Shown here: positions 9,567 through 18,305 of the stretch, piece by piece
How the letters are laid out: every line of letters begins with the position of its first letter
How positions within the stretch are numbered: position 1 is the first letter of the stretch
DNA from: Kribbella rubisoli
GTDB taxonomy: Bacteria; Actinomycetota; Actinomycetes; Propionibacteriales; Kribbellaceae
NCBI RefSeq assembly: GCF_004217145.1
Contig: NZ_SHKR01000011.1
Coordinates: forward strand, 1,612,001-1,676,000
Reading direction: 5' to 3'
DNA length: 64,000 bases
The notes under the pieces: generated by a model
The model's database searches: none
What the model was told of the DNA's origin: nothing
What the model saw: only the letters and a program-made list of their open reading frames with translations
Translations under genes and position numbers: made by a program

Positions 9567-10193
9567 TTAGTAGGGGAAGGTGTCGTCGCGCCGGGTCGGG
9601 TCCAGGTCCCACAGGGAGAACTCGACCACCTTGTGCGACTCCTCGCCGCCGCCCGGGATCAGCCCGAACGACTCGTACTCCTTCGATCCGAGTCCGTCCA
9701 GGTAGCAGAGCAGCTCGAACGCGGACTGCGCGTCCTCGATGTCGTCGATCACTTCGTCGTTCTGCGCCTCGTCCGCGCGGCTCCGCACGTACTGCACGAA
9801 GGCCTCGGGGTCGGTCACCACGTAGTCGTAGCGCGCCTGGTAGCTGAGCCGGACACCGTCCTCCGGCAGCAGCGGCTCCCCGAGCTCCTCGAGATCGTCC
9901 AGGCCACCGCCCTCGACGATCTCCCGGTAGTCCGCCGGGTCGTCGAAATCGTCCGGCCCCAGCGGCAGGTCGTCCAGCTCGTCGGGGTCGTACGAGTCGA
10001 TCCCGAGGAAGATGTCGCCCCAGCCGCGTTCATGGACCGCGTCCGCGAGCGCCCGGGCCTGGACCCGGACGTTCTCGATCGCGCTGGTGGCCCGCAGGTC
10101 GTGCAGGTCCAGAGCGTCAGCTTGCTCAAGCAGTACCCGGGCGAGTTCGCGGGCGGCTTCGGCAGCCGACGCGGGTTCGATCGACTCACTCAT
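9567..10193 (-). CDS. Hypothetical acidic protein
   Basis: 208 aa, strongly acidic (long Asp/Glu-rich stretch at about residues 65-105, with DPDELDDLPLGPDDFDDPAD), with no signal peptide or membrane segment. The ATG at 10193 overlaps the stop codon region of the upstream acyl-CoA oxidase/dehydrogenase gene by 8 bp, so the two are translationally coupled. I do not recognise the family. The N-terminal part (SAAEAARELARVLLEQADAL) looks helical. Position suggests an accessory role to the upstream gene, but nothing in the sequence proves it. Confidence 0.72.
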   Translation of the reverse strand: MSESIEPASAAEAARELARVLLEQADALDLHDLRATSAIENVRVQARALADAVHERGWGDIFLGIDSYDPDELDDLPLGPDDFDDPADYREIVEGGGLDDLEELGEPLLPEDGVRLSYQARYDYVVTDPEAFVQYVRSRADEAQNDEVIDDIEDAQSAFELLCYLDGLGSKEYESFGLIPGGGEESHKVVEFSLWDLDPTRRDDTFPY

Positions 10194-12108
10194 GCTGTGA
10201 CGGTACAACCATCGGCACCTCCACTGCCGAGCCCGGTACTCCGAACGCGTCAACCAGCTCCACCGCAGCTGGCCGGACGGTGGCGCACAACTCGTTGACC
10301 AGCGCGGTGATCGCCTTCGACCGACCCGCCGAAAGCCGGCCGTGCTCGAGGTACCACGCGCGCTCCGCCTCGATCGTCGCCAGCGCATGCAGGTCGTACA
10401 GATGCTGCAGCCGCTGCTTGATCTCCTCCGGCGCATGCTGCACCGCCGACTGGAACGCCTCCAGGACGACCCGGTCGACATGCGCCCGCCCGGCCGCGAT
10501 CACGTGGTCCTGGCACCGGTTGAACACCTCGAACGGCTCGTCGCCCGCATCGATCCCGGCCTTCAACCGCCGCGCGACGCCGGACAACATGTGCTGCTCG
10601 CGGAACCGCAGCAACCCCGAGTGGTACGCGTCGTCCCGCAAGCCGGCGTCCGGATCCGCCGCATCATTCCGATTCGGTACGACGTCCCGCAGCCGCTCGA
10701 TCACCGGTCGCAGCGCAGCCTTCTCGACCGCGATCTCCACCGCCTGCGCCGCGATGAACCGGGCCGTGCCGAGCGGGTCGAGCTTGCCGAACGACTCCCG
10801 GTAGTCCGTCAGCAGACCCTTGGCCACCAGCTGCAGGAGGACGGTGTTGTCGCCCTCGAACGTCGTGAACACATCGGTGTCCGCCTTCAACGTGGCCAAC
10901 CGGTTCTCCGCCAGGTAACCGGCGCCGCCGCACGCCTCGCGGCACATCTGGATCGTCTCGGTCGCGTGCCACGTCCCGAGCGCCTTCGTGCCGGCCGCCT
11001 GCGCCTCCAACGCCCGCCGGTCGTGCTCGTCGCGATCGTCGTTGAACACCCGCGCGAACTCCTCGACCAGCTCGGCCTGCGCGAAATGCAACGCATACGT
11101 CCGCGCGAGCAGCGGCAATAGTCGTCGCTGATGCATCCGGTAGTCGAGGAGCACCGTTTCCTCGGCATTACCCGGTGCGCCGAACTGACGCCGCTGATCG
11201 CCGTACCTGATCGCGATTGTCAGCGCGACCTTGCTCGCGTTGATCGCCGCGCCGCCGACGGACACGCGTCCTTGCACCAGGGTCCCGAGCATCGTGAAGA
11301 ACCGTCGGTCCGGGTTCTCGATCCCGCTCGTGTAGTTGCCGTCGGCATCGACCTGGGCGTAGCGATCCAGCAGTGCCTCCCGCGGCACCCGGACCTGGTC
11401 GAAGACGATGCGCCCGTTGTCGACGCCGTTCAGCCCGAGCTTGGGCCCGCAGTCCGACAGCGTCACGCCCGGCAGCGGCGTACCGTCCTCGGCCCGGATC
11501 GGCACCAGCAAGCAGTGCACGCCGTGACGCTCGCCACCCACTATGAGCTGCGCGAACACCGCCGCCATCCGCCCGTGCCGCGCCGCGTTACCTATGTAGT
11601 CCTTCCGCGCCTCCTGTGTCGGTGTGTGTACGACGAACTCTCCCGTTGCTTCGTCGTACGTCGCTGTCGTGCCGAGGGCCTGCACATTCGACCCGTGACC
11701 GGTCTCGGTCATCGCGAAGCAGCCGAGCAGCCGCCCAGTGACCGCGTCCGCCAGATACCGCTCGTGGTGCTTCTCCGTCCCGAGATGCAGGATCGCGCCG
11801 GCGAACAGCCCGAACTGCACCCCCGCCTTCACCATCAGCGAAAGGTCACCGAAGGCAAGCGTCTCGAACCCCGCGATGAACCCGCCCAGATCCCCCTCCC
11901 CTCCGTACTCCTTCGGATACCCACGCGCCGGCAACCCGTCCGCCGCCGACTCCATCAACAGCTCGAGCACCTTGTCCCGATACTCATCCCGCGGCAACCG
12001 CACCGCCAGATCCGCCAACTCCCCGTGCCCGGCCAACCTGGCCCGCACCACGTCCCGCGCCGCCTTGTGCGGCCCGTCCAAGTAGTCCCGCATCCCCGAT
12101 GTGCTCAT
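10186..12108 (-). CDS. Acyl-CoA oxidase / dehydrogenase family flavoenzyme
   Basis: 640 aa, the length of peroxisomal-type acyl-CoA oxidases rather than the roughly 390 aa of short-chain dehydrogenases. An N-terminal helical domain precedes the FAD-binding core (CFAMTETGHGSNVQALGTTA, about residues 130-149; ARKDYIGNAA near 170). A C-terminal oxidase-like helical region contains TFEGDNTVLLQLVAKGLL (about 415-432), which carries the catalytic-base glutamate in this family. It should catalyse alpha,beta-dehydrogenation of an acyl-CoA in beta-oxidation. Whether oxygen or an electron-transfer flavoprotein is the acceptor cannot be read from the sequence. The downstream acidic gene overlaps it. Confidence 0.87.
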   Translation of the reverse strand: MSTSGMRDYLDGPHKAARDVVRARLAGHGELADLAVRLPRDEYRDKVLELLMESAADGLPARGYPKEYGGEGDLGGFIAGFETLAFGDLSLMVKAGVQFGLFAGAILHLGTEKHHERYLADAVTGRLLGCFAMTETGHGSNVQALGTTATYDEATGEFVVHTPTQEARKDYIGNAARHGRMAAVFAQLIVGGERHGVHCLLVPIRAEDGTPLPGVTLSDCGPKLGLNGVDNGRIVFDQVRVPREALLDRYAQVDADGNYTSGIENPDRRFFTMLGTLVQGRVSVGGAAINASKVALTIAIRYGDQRRQFGAPGNAEETVLLDYRMHQRRLLPLLARTYALHFAQAELVEEFARVFNDDRDEHDRRALEAQAAGTKALGTWHATETIQMCREACGGAGYLAENRLATLKADTDVFTTFEGDNTVLLQLVAKGLLTDYRESFGKLDPLGTARFIAAQAVEIAVEKAALRPVIERLRDVVPNRNDAADPDAGLRDDAYHSGLLRFREQHMLSGVARRLKAGIDAGDEPFEVFNRCQDHVIAAGRAHVDRVVLEAFQSAVQHAPEEIKQRLQHLYDLHALATIEAERAWYLEHGRLSAGRSKAITALVNELCATVRPAAVELVDAFGVPGSAVEVPMVVPSQHE

Positions 12109-12194
12109 GTCCTTAACTTATGCGGATTGCCGGCCGCGATCCGTCATCGGTTCGTAACTGTGGAAAACCTGGTATCGATCCGCACGTGCGGCGG

Positions 12195-12207
12195 TATGCT
12201 GTCTACC
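12195..12207 (+). promoter_or_regulatory. Leaderless promoter of the molybdate operon
   Basis: A TATGCT -10 hexamer (12195-12200) is followed by seven bases and the GTG at 12208. This arrangement supports GTG 12208 rather than the ATG at 12196, which lies within the hexamer. No convincing -35 box or ModE-type palindrome is visible. Confidence 0.5.
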
Positions 12208-12603
12208 GTGCCGAACTTGCGGGTGAGTGAGGCAGCCGCACTTCTGGGGGTCAGCGACGACACGGTTCGGCGCTGGATCGATCAGGGGCGGTTGCCGTCG
12301 AAGCAGGAGAACGGCCGGATGGCCGTTGACGGGCAAGCGCTCGCCGCTTTCGCCCAGGAGCTGGCCGACTCCCCGGAGCCCGGCCGTACCACCGCCGCCT
12401 CGGCGCGCAACAGGATGCGGGGGATCGTCACCCGCGTGCTGAAGGACGGCGTGATGGCCCAGGTAGAGATGCAGGCCGGGCCGTTCCGCATCGTGTCGCT
12501 GATGAGTCGTGAGGCCGCGGACGAGCTCGGGCTGGAGCCCGGTGTGGTGGCCGTCGCGTCGATCAAGTCCACCCATGTCGTCGTCGAAATACCGGAGGCC
12601 TGA
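12208..12603 (+). CDS. Helix-turn-helix / TOBE (Mop) molybdenum-responsive regulator
   Basis: 131 aa. Residues 1-50 form an excisionase/MerR-like HTH (LRVSEAAALLGVSDDTVRRW, then IDQGRLPS); residues about 65-131 form a single TOBE/Mop domain (ARNRMRGIVTRVLKDGVMAQ, ending ASIKSTHVVVEIPEA), the molybdate/tungstate-binding fold. It lies directly upstream of modA, overlapping by one base (TGATG). It most likely senses oxyanion and regulates modABC, in the role played by ModE elsewhere. In-frame sequence upstream of 12196 runs through the divergent acyl-CoA oxidase region and is not part of the protein. Confidence 0.85.
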   Translation: MPNLRVSEAAALLGVSDDTVRRWIDQGRLPSKQENGRMAVDGQALAAFAQELADSPEPGRTTAASARNRMRGIVTRVLKDGVMAQVEMQAGPFRIVSLMSREAADELGLEPGVVAVASIKSTHVVVEIPEA

Positions 12604-13400
12604 TGTTCCGCCGTACCGCGCTGGCCGCCCTCGCCACAGTCGCCGCGCTCACCATGGCCGGCTGCGGCGACGACAGCCCGGCCGCGTCGTCCTCGCCTTC
12701 GAGCAGCTCGAGCAGCTCCAGCAGCACGCCCGCCGTGTCCGGCACGATCGCCGTGTTCGCGGCCGCCTCGCTGACCGGGACGTTCACCCAGCTGGGCAAG
12801 GACTTCGAGGCCGCGAACCCCGGCACGAAGGTGACCTTCAACTTCGCCGGCAGCTCCGCGCTCGCCAAGCAGATCAACGAGGGTGCGCCCGCGGACGTGT
12901 TCGCCTCGGCCGCGCCGAAGAACATGGACGACGTGAAGGACAAGGGCACGCCGACGAACTTCGTCAGCAACACCCTCGAGATCGCCGTACCGAAGGGGAA
13001 CCCGGGCAAGATCACCGGCCTCAAGGACTTCGCCGACAAGAGCAAGAAGATCGCGCTCTGTGCCGTGCAGGTTCCGTGTGGCGCAGCGGCCGACAAGGTG
13101 TTCAAGGCAACGGGGATCACCCCGCAGCCGGACAGCCTCGAGCAGGACGTCAAGGCCGCGCTGACCAAGGTCGGTCTCGGTGAGGTCGACGCCGCGCTGG
13201 TCTACAAGACCGACGTACTGTCCGCCAAGGACAAGGTCGAGGGCATCGAGTTCCCTGAAGCGAGCAAGGCCGTGAACGAGTACCCGATCGCCACGCTGAC
13301 CAAGGCTCCGAACGCTGCCGGCGCGCAAGCGTTCGTCGACTACGTTCTGTCCGACAAGGGCAAGGCAGTCCTGAGCACAGCCGGCTTCTCCGCACCGTGA
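12603..13400 (+). CDS. modA: Molybdate ABC transporter substrate-binding lipoprotein
   Basis: 265 aa. An N-terminal lipoprotein signal with the lipobox TMAGC (lipidated Cys21) is followed by a Ser-rich linker and the ModA fold beginning GTIAVFAAASLTGTFTQLGK; the AASL motif and the later NFAGSSALAKQI contain oxyanion-ligating serines. It captures molybdate outside the membrane for ModB/ModC. The start overlaps the regulator's stop codon (TGATG) and the end overlaps modB by four bases, so the four genes are one operon. Confidence 0.95.
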   Translation: MFRRTALAALATVAALTMAGCGDDSPAASSSPSSSSSSSSSTPAVSGTIAVFAAASLTGTFTQLGKDFEAANPGTKVTFNFAGSSALAKQINEGAPADVFASAAPKNMDDVKDKGTPTNFVSNTLEIAVPKGNPGKITGLKDFADKSKKIALCAVQVPCGAAADKVFKATGITPQPDSLEQDVKAALTKVGLGEVDAALVYKTDVLSAKDKVEGIEFPEASKAVNEYPIATLTKAPNAAGAQAFVDYVLSDKGKAVLSTAGFSAP

Positions 13401-14203
13401 GTCGTCGTGGCAGGAGTACGAGCGGGCGACTGCCCCTCGTGCTCCTGCTGCCTGCTCTCATCGGACTGGCGTTCCTGCTCGTCCCTCTGATTGGCCTGCT
13501 CGCCAAAGCGCCTTGGTCGACGTTGCCGGCGAAGCTGCACAGTGCTGACGTTTGGCAGGCGCTGAGGCTGTCTCTGGTGTGCGCCACGTCCGCTACTGCG
13601 TTGTGTCTGGTGCTGGGCGTTCCGTTGGCGTGGTTGCTGGCTCGTGGCGGTCTGCCGGGACGCAGCTTGATCCGTGCGTTCGTGACGGTGCCTCTGGTGC
13701 TGCCGCCGGTGGTTGGCGGGGTAGCGCTGCTGCTGGTGCTCGGGCGACGCGGCCTGGTCGGTCAGTACCTCGACTCGTGGTTCGGGATCTCCTTGCCGTT
13801 CACAACTGCCGGCGTGATCGTGGCGGAGGCGTTCGTGGCCATGCCGTTCCTGGTGATCTCCGTGGAGGGTGCACTGCGTGCAGCGGACCCGCGGTACGAG
13901 GAGGCAGCCGCAACACTCGGTGCGGGCCGCTGGACGACGTTCCGGCGTGTAACCCTGCCGTCTATCGCGCCAGGGATCGTTGCAGGGACTGTGCTGTGCT
14001 GGGCGCGCGCACTGGGCGAGTTCGGCGCCACCATCACCTTTGCCGGCAACTTCCCTGGCCGTACGACGACTATGCCGCTGGCTGTCTACTTGGCATTGGA
14101 GACTGACCCGGATGTGGCCGTCGTACTGAGTCTGGTGCTGCTGTTGGTCTCCGTCGTCGTACTGGCGTCTCTGCGCGAGCGCTGGATCAGCGGGCTGCAA
14201 TGA
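13397..14203 (+). CDS. modB: Molybdate ABC transporter permease
   Basis: 268 aa with about five to six membrane helices. The EAA-type coupling loop is at VEGALRAADPRYEEAAATLG (about residues 156-175), followed by ARALGEFGATITFAGNFPGR, which is highly characteristic of ModB/CysT permeases. The GTG start overlaps modA's stop by four bases, and the end overlaps modC by four bases. It forms the transmembrane channel of the molybdate importer. Confidence 0.95.
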   Translation: MSRRGRSTSGRLPLVLLLPALIGLAFLLVPLIGLLAKAPWSTLPAKLHSADVWQALRLSLVCATSATALCLVLGVPLAWLLARGGLPGRSLIRAFVTVPLVLPPVVGGVALLLVLGRRGLVGQYLDSWFGISLPFTTAGVIVAEAFVAMPFLVISVEGALRAADPRYEEAAATLGAGRWTTFRRVTLPSIAPGIVAGTVLCWARALGEFGATITFAGNFPGRTTTMPLAVYLALETDPDVAVVLSLVLLLVSVVVLASLRERWISGLQ

Positions 14204-15261
14204 CCCTGTACGCCGACCTCCAGGTGACGCGTGGTTCGTTCGCGCTATCCGTGGACCTGACTGTCGAGCCGGGCGAGGTAGTCGCACTCCTTGGCCCTAA
14301 CGGCGCCGGCAAGACCACCGCGCTCCGTGCGATCGCCGGACTGCTCGCGCTGGACGGCGGGCGCATCGCACTGGACACCTCTGTGTGGGACGAGCCGCCC
14401 CGCATTTTCCGTACGCCAGACAGGCGACCGATCGGCGTGGTCTTCCAGGACTACCTCCTCTTCAACCACCTCAGCTGTCTGGAGAACGTTGCCTTCGGCC
14501 TCCGAGCCCGCGGCGTCGAGAAGCAGACCGCCCGCGCAGAAGCTGCCCGTTGGCTGGAGACCGTTGGGCTGTCGGAGTACGCCCGTACGCGGCCCCGCGC
14601 TCTGTCCGGCGGCCAAGCCCAACGCGTGGCCCTGGCTCGCGCTCTAGCCACCGATCCCGAACTTCTACTCCTCGACGAACCGCTGGCAGCCCTGGACGCC
14701 AGCACCACCCTCCACGTCCGAGCCGAACTCGGCCAACACCTGCGTCGCTTCGAGGGCCGCACCCTGCTGGTCACCCACGACCCGCTCGACGCCATGGTCC
14801 TGGCCGACCGCCTGGTCATCATCGAAAACGGCCAGGTAGTCCAAGAAGGCAAACCCACCGAGGTAGCCCACCGCCCCCGCACCAACTACGTAGCCCAACT
14901 AGTAGGCCTGAACCTCTACCGAGGCACCGCCGCCGGCACCACCGTCACCCTCGCCGACAACGCCACCATCACCCTCGCCGAACCAGCCACCGGCCCTGTC
15001 CACGTTGCTTTCCCACCGACTGCCGTCAGCCTCTACACCACCGCGCCTTCAGGCAGCCCCCGCAACACCTGGCCGGCAGTAGTAACCGGCATAGAACAAC
15101 ACGCCCACACCGTCCGAGTCCGCCTCAACGCCTCCCCCACCGGCCCAGCCGACCTCCTGGCCGACATAACCCCCGCAGCCGTAGCCGACCTCCACCTAAC
15201 CCCCGGCCAAACCCTCCAAACCACCCTCAAAGCCACCGAGGTCCACACGTACCCGGTGTAA
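14200..15261 (+). CDS. modC: Molybdate ABC transporter ATP-binding protein
   Basis: 353 aa. Walker A GPNGAGKTT is near residue 30, the signature LSGGQAQRVALARAL near 129, Walker B LLLLDEPLAALD near 153 and the switch His in TLLVTHDPLDA near 185. A C-terminal TOBE domain (about 285-353) binds oxyanion and may give feedback inhibition. ATP hydrolysis drives uptake through ModB. The molybdopterin enzyme at 29060-31144 is a plausible consumer of the metal. Codon use becomes strikingly CC-rich in the last third, as often seen in this region of the gene in high-GC hosts. Confidence 0.95.
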   Translation: MTLYADLQVTRGSFALSVDLTVEPGEVVALLGPNGAGKTTALRAIAGLLALDGGRIALDTSVWDEPPRIFRTPDRRPIGVVFQDYLLFNHLSCLENVAFGLRARGVEKQTARAEAARWLETVGLSEYARTRPRALSGGQAQRVALARALATDPELLLLDEPLAALDASTTLHVRAELGQHLRRFEGRTLLVTHDPLDAMVLADRLVIIENGQVVQEGKPTEVAHRPRTNYVAQLVGLNLYRGTAAGTTVTLADNATITLAEPATGPVHVAFPPTAVSLYTTAPSGSPRNTWPAVVTGIEQHAHTVRVRLNASPTGPADLLADITPAAVADLHLTPGQTLQTTLKATEVHTYPV

Positions 15262-15535
15262 GTAGCCGCCTACCCCCTGCGGAGCGTGCGTGGGAAGGAG
15301 GATGCACGAGGTAGGAGGCGTGGGGTTACGGGTTGTGATGGGGTTGTCGCGGATTGACATGTTGTTACGGGGAGATTCGCGCTCAGGTTGCGCAGTACGG
15401 TAACGAAGAGTGTTTAGTTACTCACTCGTAGTGTGTGGGTTCTTCACATGAGAGTGATGACATCGTGCACTACGCCGAGCCCTCTGGTGGCGCCCAAGAT
15501 GTGGCGGGGCACCACGAAAGGGGGGTCGGACAGTC
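15262..15535 (+). promoter_or_regulatory. Promoter region of the class III lanthipeptide operon
   Basis: This 274-bp region starts with partly complementary sequence (CGCCTACC ... GGTAGGAGGCG) that may end the modABC transcript. A TTGACA hexamer at 15355-15360 is a -35 candidate. GTTAC occurs at 15325, 15364 and 15417, and its complement GTAAC at 15400-15404. Four such repeats in about 100 bp upstream of the operon are candidate binding sites for the cluster's LuxR-type regulator, but this is only a pattern. An AAGGGGGG ribosome-binding site lies about 10 bp before the lanKC ATG. Confidence 0.4.
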
Positions 15536-18103
15536 ATGCATGAGAGTTACGAGTTCTACTGCCTTGCGGATCGGCGGTTCTACGAGACGCCGGCCAATCG
15601 CGGTGCTCAGCATCCGGATTTCACCATCGCCGGGCGGGCGGTGCCGGAGGGGTGGCGGCATGTGCCGGGTGAGCAGTGGATGCATTACGCGCCAGGCAAT
15701 CTCCGGCTGCCCGCGCAGGGGTGGAAGATCCATGTGTCGGCGCGGTTGCAGGATGTGGAGCGGACGCTCGAGGCGGTGTGGGAGTACTGCGTCCCGCGCG
15801 GCATCGCGTTCAAGTTCCTGCGCAACGAAGCCGTCCTGGTGATGGTCAACTCGAAGGCTGCTCCCCGCGGGTCGAGCGGCAAGCTGGTCACGATCTACCC
15901 GACCGACGACGCGCAGCTGGAGCTCATCCTCAAGGAGCTCGACGAGATCCTGGCCGGTGTCGAAGGCCCCTATATCCTGAGCGATCTGCGCTACGCACAA
16001 GGTCCGCTCTTCGTCCGGTACGGCGCCTTCGTCAGCCGGCACTGCCTCTCGACGACCGGCGAACGCGTTCTCGCCATCGAAGATGCCCAGGGCAACCTTG
16101 TCCCGGACCACCGTGGCCCGACCTTCGTCACGCCGCCGTGGATCACGCTGCCGGACTTCCTGCAGCCGCACCTCGACGCGCGCAACGCGGTCACCACGAA
16201 CGACCTCGCGTACACGGTCGACGGCGTCATCCAGTTCTCCAACGGCGGCGGCGTGTACGTCGGCCACCACAACGAGACCGGCGACCGCGTCGTGCTGAAG
16301 GAAGGCCGTCCGTACGCCGGGCTCGACATGGCCGGCCGGGACGCGGTCGCGCGGATCGCCCACGAGCGCGACATCCTCGAACAGCTCGACGGCCTCGACG
16401 CCGTGCCGACGCTGCACGACTACCTCCAACTGGGCGAGCATCACTTCCTCGTGCAGGAGCACATCGACTCGGTGTCGCTGCAACGCGAGCTGGTACGCCG
16501 CTATCCACTGACTCACCCGGATGCGACCGAGGCGGACAAGGCGGAGTACGCCGAATGGGCGACCGCGATGATCGCCAAGGTCGGCGAGGCTGTGGGGCAA
16601 CTGCACGAGCGCGGCGTCGTGTTCTGTGACCTGCACCCGGACAACCTGCTGCTCGACGCGGACGGCAAGCTCACACTGATCGACTTCGAGGTCGCGACCA
16701 AGGCCGAGGACCAGGCCCGCTCGACGCTCGCCCACCCCGGGTATGCCGCTCCGCAGGACCGGCAAGGCGTCGACGTCGACCGGTACGCGCTCGCCTGCAT
16801 CGCGCTCGGCGTTTATGCGCCGCAGGCAACCATCTTGCTCAATCTCCACCCGGGCAAGGCATTCCAGCTCGCAGACATGATCGCCAACACCTTCCCAGTG
16901 CCGCGTGCCACGCTCGACGAGGCCGTCATGACGATCGTCGGCCCGGGCAAGACGCACGACCCGGCGATGGTCGACCTGGCGCTGCCGGGCGAGGCCGAGT
17001 GGACCGAGGTACGCGACGCGCTCACCAAGGCCATCGTCGCCAGCGCGACACCGGAACGCACAGACCGGCTGTTCCCCGGCGACATCGCGCAGTTCCGCGA
17101 CGGCGGCGGCATCGACCTCGCGACCGGTGCAGCCGGCGTGCTCTACGCGCTGAGCCAGACCGGCGCGCGATTCCCGCAGTACGACGAATGGCTGCGCAAG
17201 CGGGCCGTCGACACCGAGACCGGACCAGGCCTGTACGACGGCCTCCACGGCGTCGCACATGTCCTCGAGGAGCTCGGCTACCGGCAGGACGCGCTCGACC
17301 TGGTCGATCGCACGCTCGCCGACGACTGGAGCTCCCGCGAGCTCGGTCTGCACTCCGGCCTCGCCGGCATCGGTCTGAATCTCCTGTACTTCGACACCGA
17401 GCCGACGCTCCGCGCGAGGGCTGTCCGCGTGCTCGACCTCGTCGCCGATCGGCTGCAGGTCGACGTTCCGGAGATCAGCGGCGGCCAGCACGCGCGCGCC
17501 GGGCTGATGTACGGATCGTCCGGGCCGGCGCTGCTGTTCCTCAACGCGTTCGAGCAGCTCGGCGACACCGGTCTGCTCGACCTGGCCGAGATCGCGATCC
17601 GGCAGGACCTCAAGCGGACCGTGCTCACCGACGACGGGATGCGCCAGGTCAACCAAGGCTGGCGCACCCTGCCGTACCTCGAAGAAGGCTCGGCCGGCGT
17701 AGCACTGGTCCTCGAGCGGTACCTGCGTCATCGGCCGTCCGAAGAGCTCGCACTGACGCTCAACGAGCTGAAGCGAGTCACACACTGCGACTACTACGTC
17801 CAGCCCGGCCTGTTCATGGGTCGCGCCGGCCTGCTCCTCACCGCCGCGGCACTCGGCGAGGACCAGGCGACGGTCGACGACCTCGTGCACGGTCTCGGCT
17901 GGCACGCGATGCCGTTCGAAGGCGGTCTCGCGTACCCGGGCAACCAGCTGCTCCGTCTCTCGATGGACCTGGCGACCGGATCGGCCGGCGTACTGCTGGC
18001 CCTGGGTGCGGCGCTGCACGGTGCGCCGGTCGCCCTCCCGTTCCTCGGACCTCCCCAGTGGTCCGAGTCCATGTCCCGACGATCTATACCGAAGGAGGTG
18101 TAA
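15536..18103 (+). CDS. lanKC: Class III lanthipeptide synthetase (LanKC; RamC/AmfT type)
   Basis: 855 aa, the usual length. Residues 1-220 form the phospho-Ser/Thr lyase-like region. A Ser/Thr-kinase-like domain follows, with Lys255 (VVLKEGRPYAG), catalytic Asp365 and Asn370 (CDLHPDNLLLD) and Asp383 of LIDFE. A LanC-like cyclase domain occupies residues about 500-855. The cyclase has GLHSGLAG, MYGSSGPA and FMGRAGLL where class I, II and IV cyclases carry zinc-binding Cys and His, so it is the zinc-free class III type. It phosphorylates and eliminates Ser/Thr in the downstream precursor, then forms (labionin/lanthionine) rings. A strong Shine-Dalgarno for the precursor is embedded at its 3' end. 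Confidence 0.94.
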   Translation: MHESYEFYCLADRRFYETPANRGAQHPDFTIAGRAVPEGWRHVPGEQWMHYAPGNLRLPAQGWKIHVSARLQDVERTLEAVWEYCVPRGIAFKFLRNEAVLVMVNSKAAPRGSSGKLVTIYPTDDAQLELILKELDEILAGVEGPYILSDLRYAQGPLFVRYGAFVSRHCLSTTGERVLAIEDAQGNLVPDHRGPTFVTPPWITLPDFLQPHLDARNAVTTNDLAYTVDGVIQFSNGGGVYVGHHNETGDRVVLKEGRPYAGLDMAGRDAVARIAHERDILEQLDGLDAVPTLHDYLQLGEHHFLVQEHIDSVSLQRELVRRYPLTHPDATEADKAEYAEWATAMIAKVGEAVGQLHERGVVFCDLHPDNLLLDADGKLTLIDFEVATKAEDQARSTLAHPGYAAPQDRQGVDVDRYALACIALGVYAPQATILLNLHPGKAFQLADMIANTFPVPRATLDEAVMTIVGPGKTHDPAMVDLALPGEAEWTEVRDALTKAIVASATPERTDRLFPGDIAQFRDGGGIDLATGAAGVLYALSQTGARFPQYDEWLRKRAVDTETGPGLYDGLHGVAHVLEELGYRQDALDLVDRTLADDWSSRELGLHSGLAGIGLNLLYFDTEPTLRARAVRVLDLVADRLQVDVPEISGGQHARAGLMYGSSGPALLFLNAFEQLGDTGLLDLAEIAIRQDLKRTVLTDDGMRQVNQGWRTLPYLEEGSAGVALVLERYLRHRPSEELALTLNELKRVTHCDYYVQPGLFMGRAGLLLTAAALGEDQATVDDLVHGLGWHAMPFEGGLAYPGNQLLRLSMDLATGSAGVLLALGAALHGAPVALPFLGPPQWSESMSRRSIPKEV

Positions 18104-18107
18104 ACAC

Positions 18108-18245
18108 ATGGCACTTCTCGACCTTCAGGGTCTGGAGACCCCGGGCTACGGCCACGGCGGCCACCACCACGGCGGCTCCACGCTGACCGTGCTGGGCTGC
18201 GCTTCGCAGACCCCGAGCAACCTGAGCCTGCTGCTCTGCCACTGA
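18108..18245 (+). CDS. lanA: Class III lanthipeptide precursor peptide (flavipeptin-like)
   Basis: 45 aa, beginning MALLDLQGLETP; the LLDLQ leader motif is the class III recognition element shared with AmfS/RamS. The C-terminal part has two ring motifs: S24-x2-T27-x3-C31 and S37-x2-S40-x3-C44, the second being a canonical SxxSxxxC labionin motif. Between leader and rings is a Gly/His stretch (GYGHGGHHHGG, residues 13-23). Pro12 and Pro36 are possible cleavage sites for the neighbouring prolyl oligopeptidase; cutting after Pro12 would leave a 33-residue core. The ATG follows a perfect AAGGAGGTG ribosome-binding site, four bases after the lanKC stop. The likely role is a secreted, SapB-like morphogenetic or surface peptide (inference). 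Confidence 0.93.
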   Translation: MALLDLQGLETPGYGHGGHHHGGSTLTVLGCASQTPSNLSLLLCH

Positions 18246-18272
18246 TACGGCACCTGTATTGCCAGGTAGTGA

Positions 18273-18305
18273 GGCCCTGGGTGGGCGGCAATCCCACCCA
18301 GGGCC
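18273..18305 (+). terminator. Strong hairpin after the precursor gene (terminator/attenuator)
   Basis: A perfect 13-bp stem (GGCCCTGGGTGGG pairing with CCCACCCAGGGCC) surrounds the seven-base loop CGGCAAT, 27 bp after the precursor stop codon and within the operon. No U-run follows. Such hairpins after RiPP precursor genes typically stabilise the upstream message or allow partial read-through, giving more precursor than processing enzymes. Confidence 0.75.

Noticed and set aside
9307..9570. Possible 87-aa gene in the structured intergenic region
   Set aside because: Pro/Arg/Ser-rich, no ribosome-binding site, overlaps inverted repeats and runs into the convergent hypothetical gene.
11131..12207. 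Upstream extension of the HTH-Mop regulator frame
   Set aside because: It lies opposite the acyl-CoA oxidase gene and codes low-complexity Arg/Pro/His-rich sequence; the TATGCT -10 and domain start place the protein start at 12208.
15470..18109. Long open frame on the minus strand (879 codons) opposite lanKC
   Set aside because: It mirrors the lanKC reading frame, has no recognisable domain and is an expected by-product of high-GC codon bias; the plus-strand LanKC is unambiguous.
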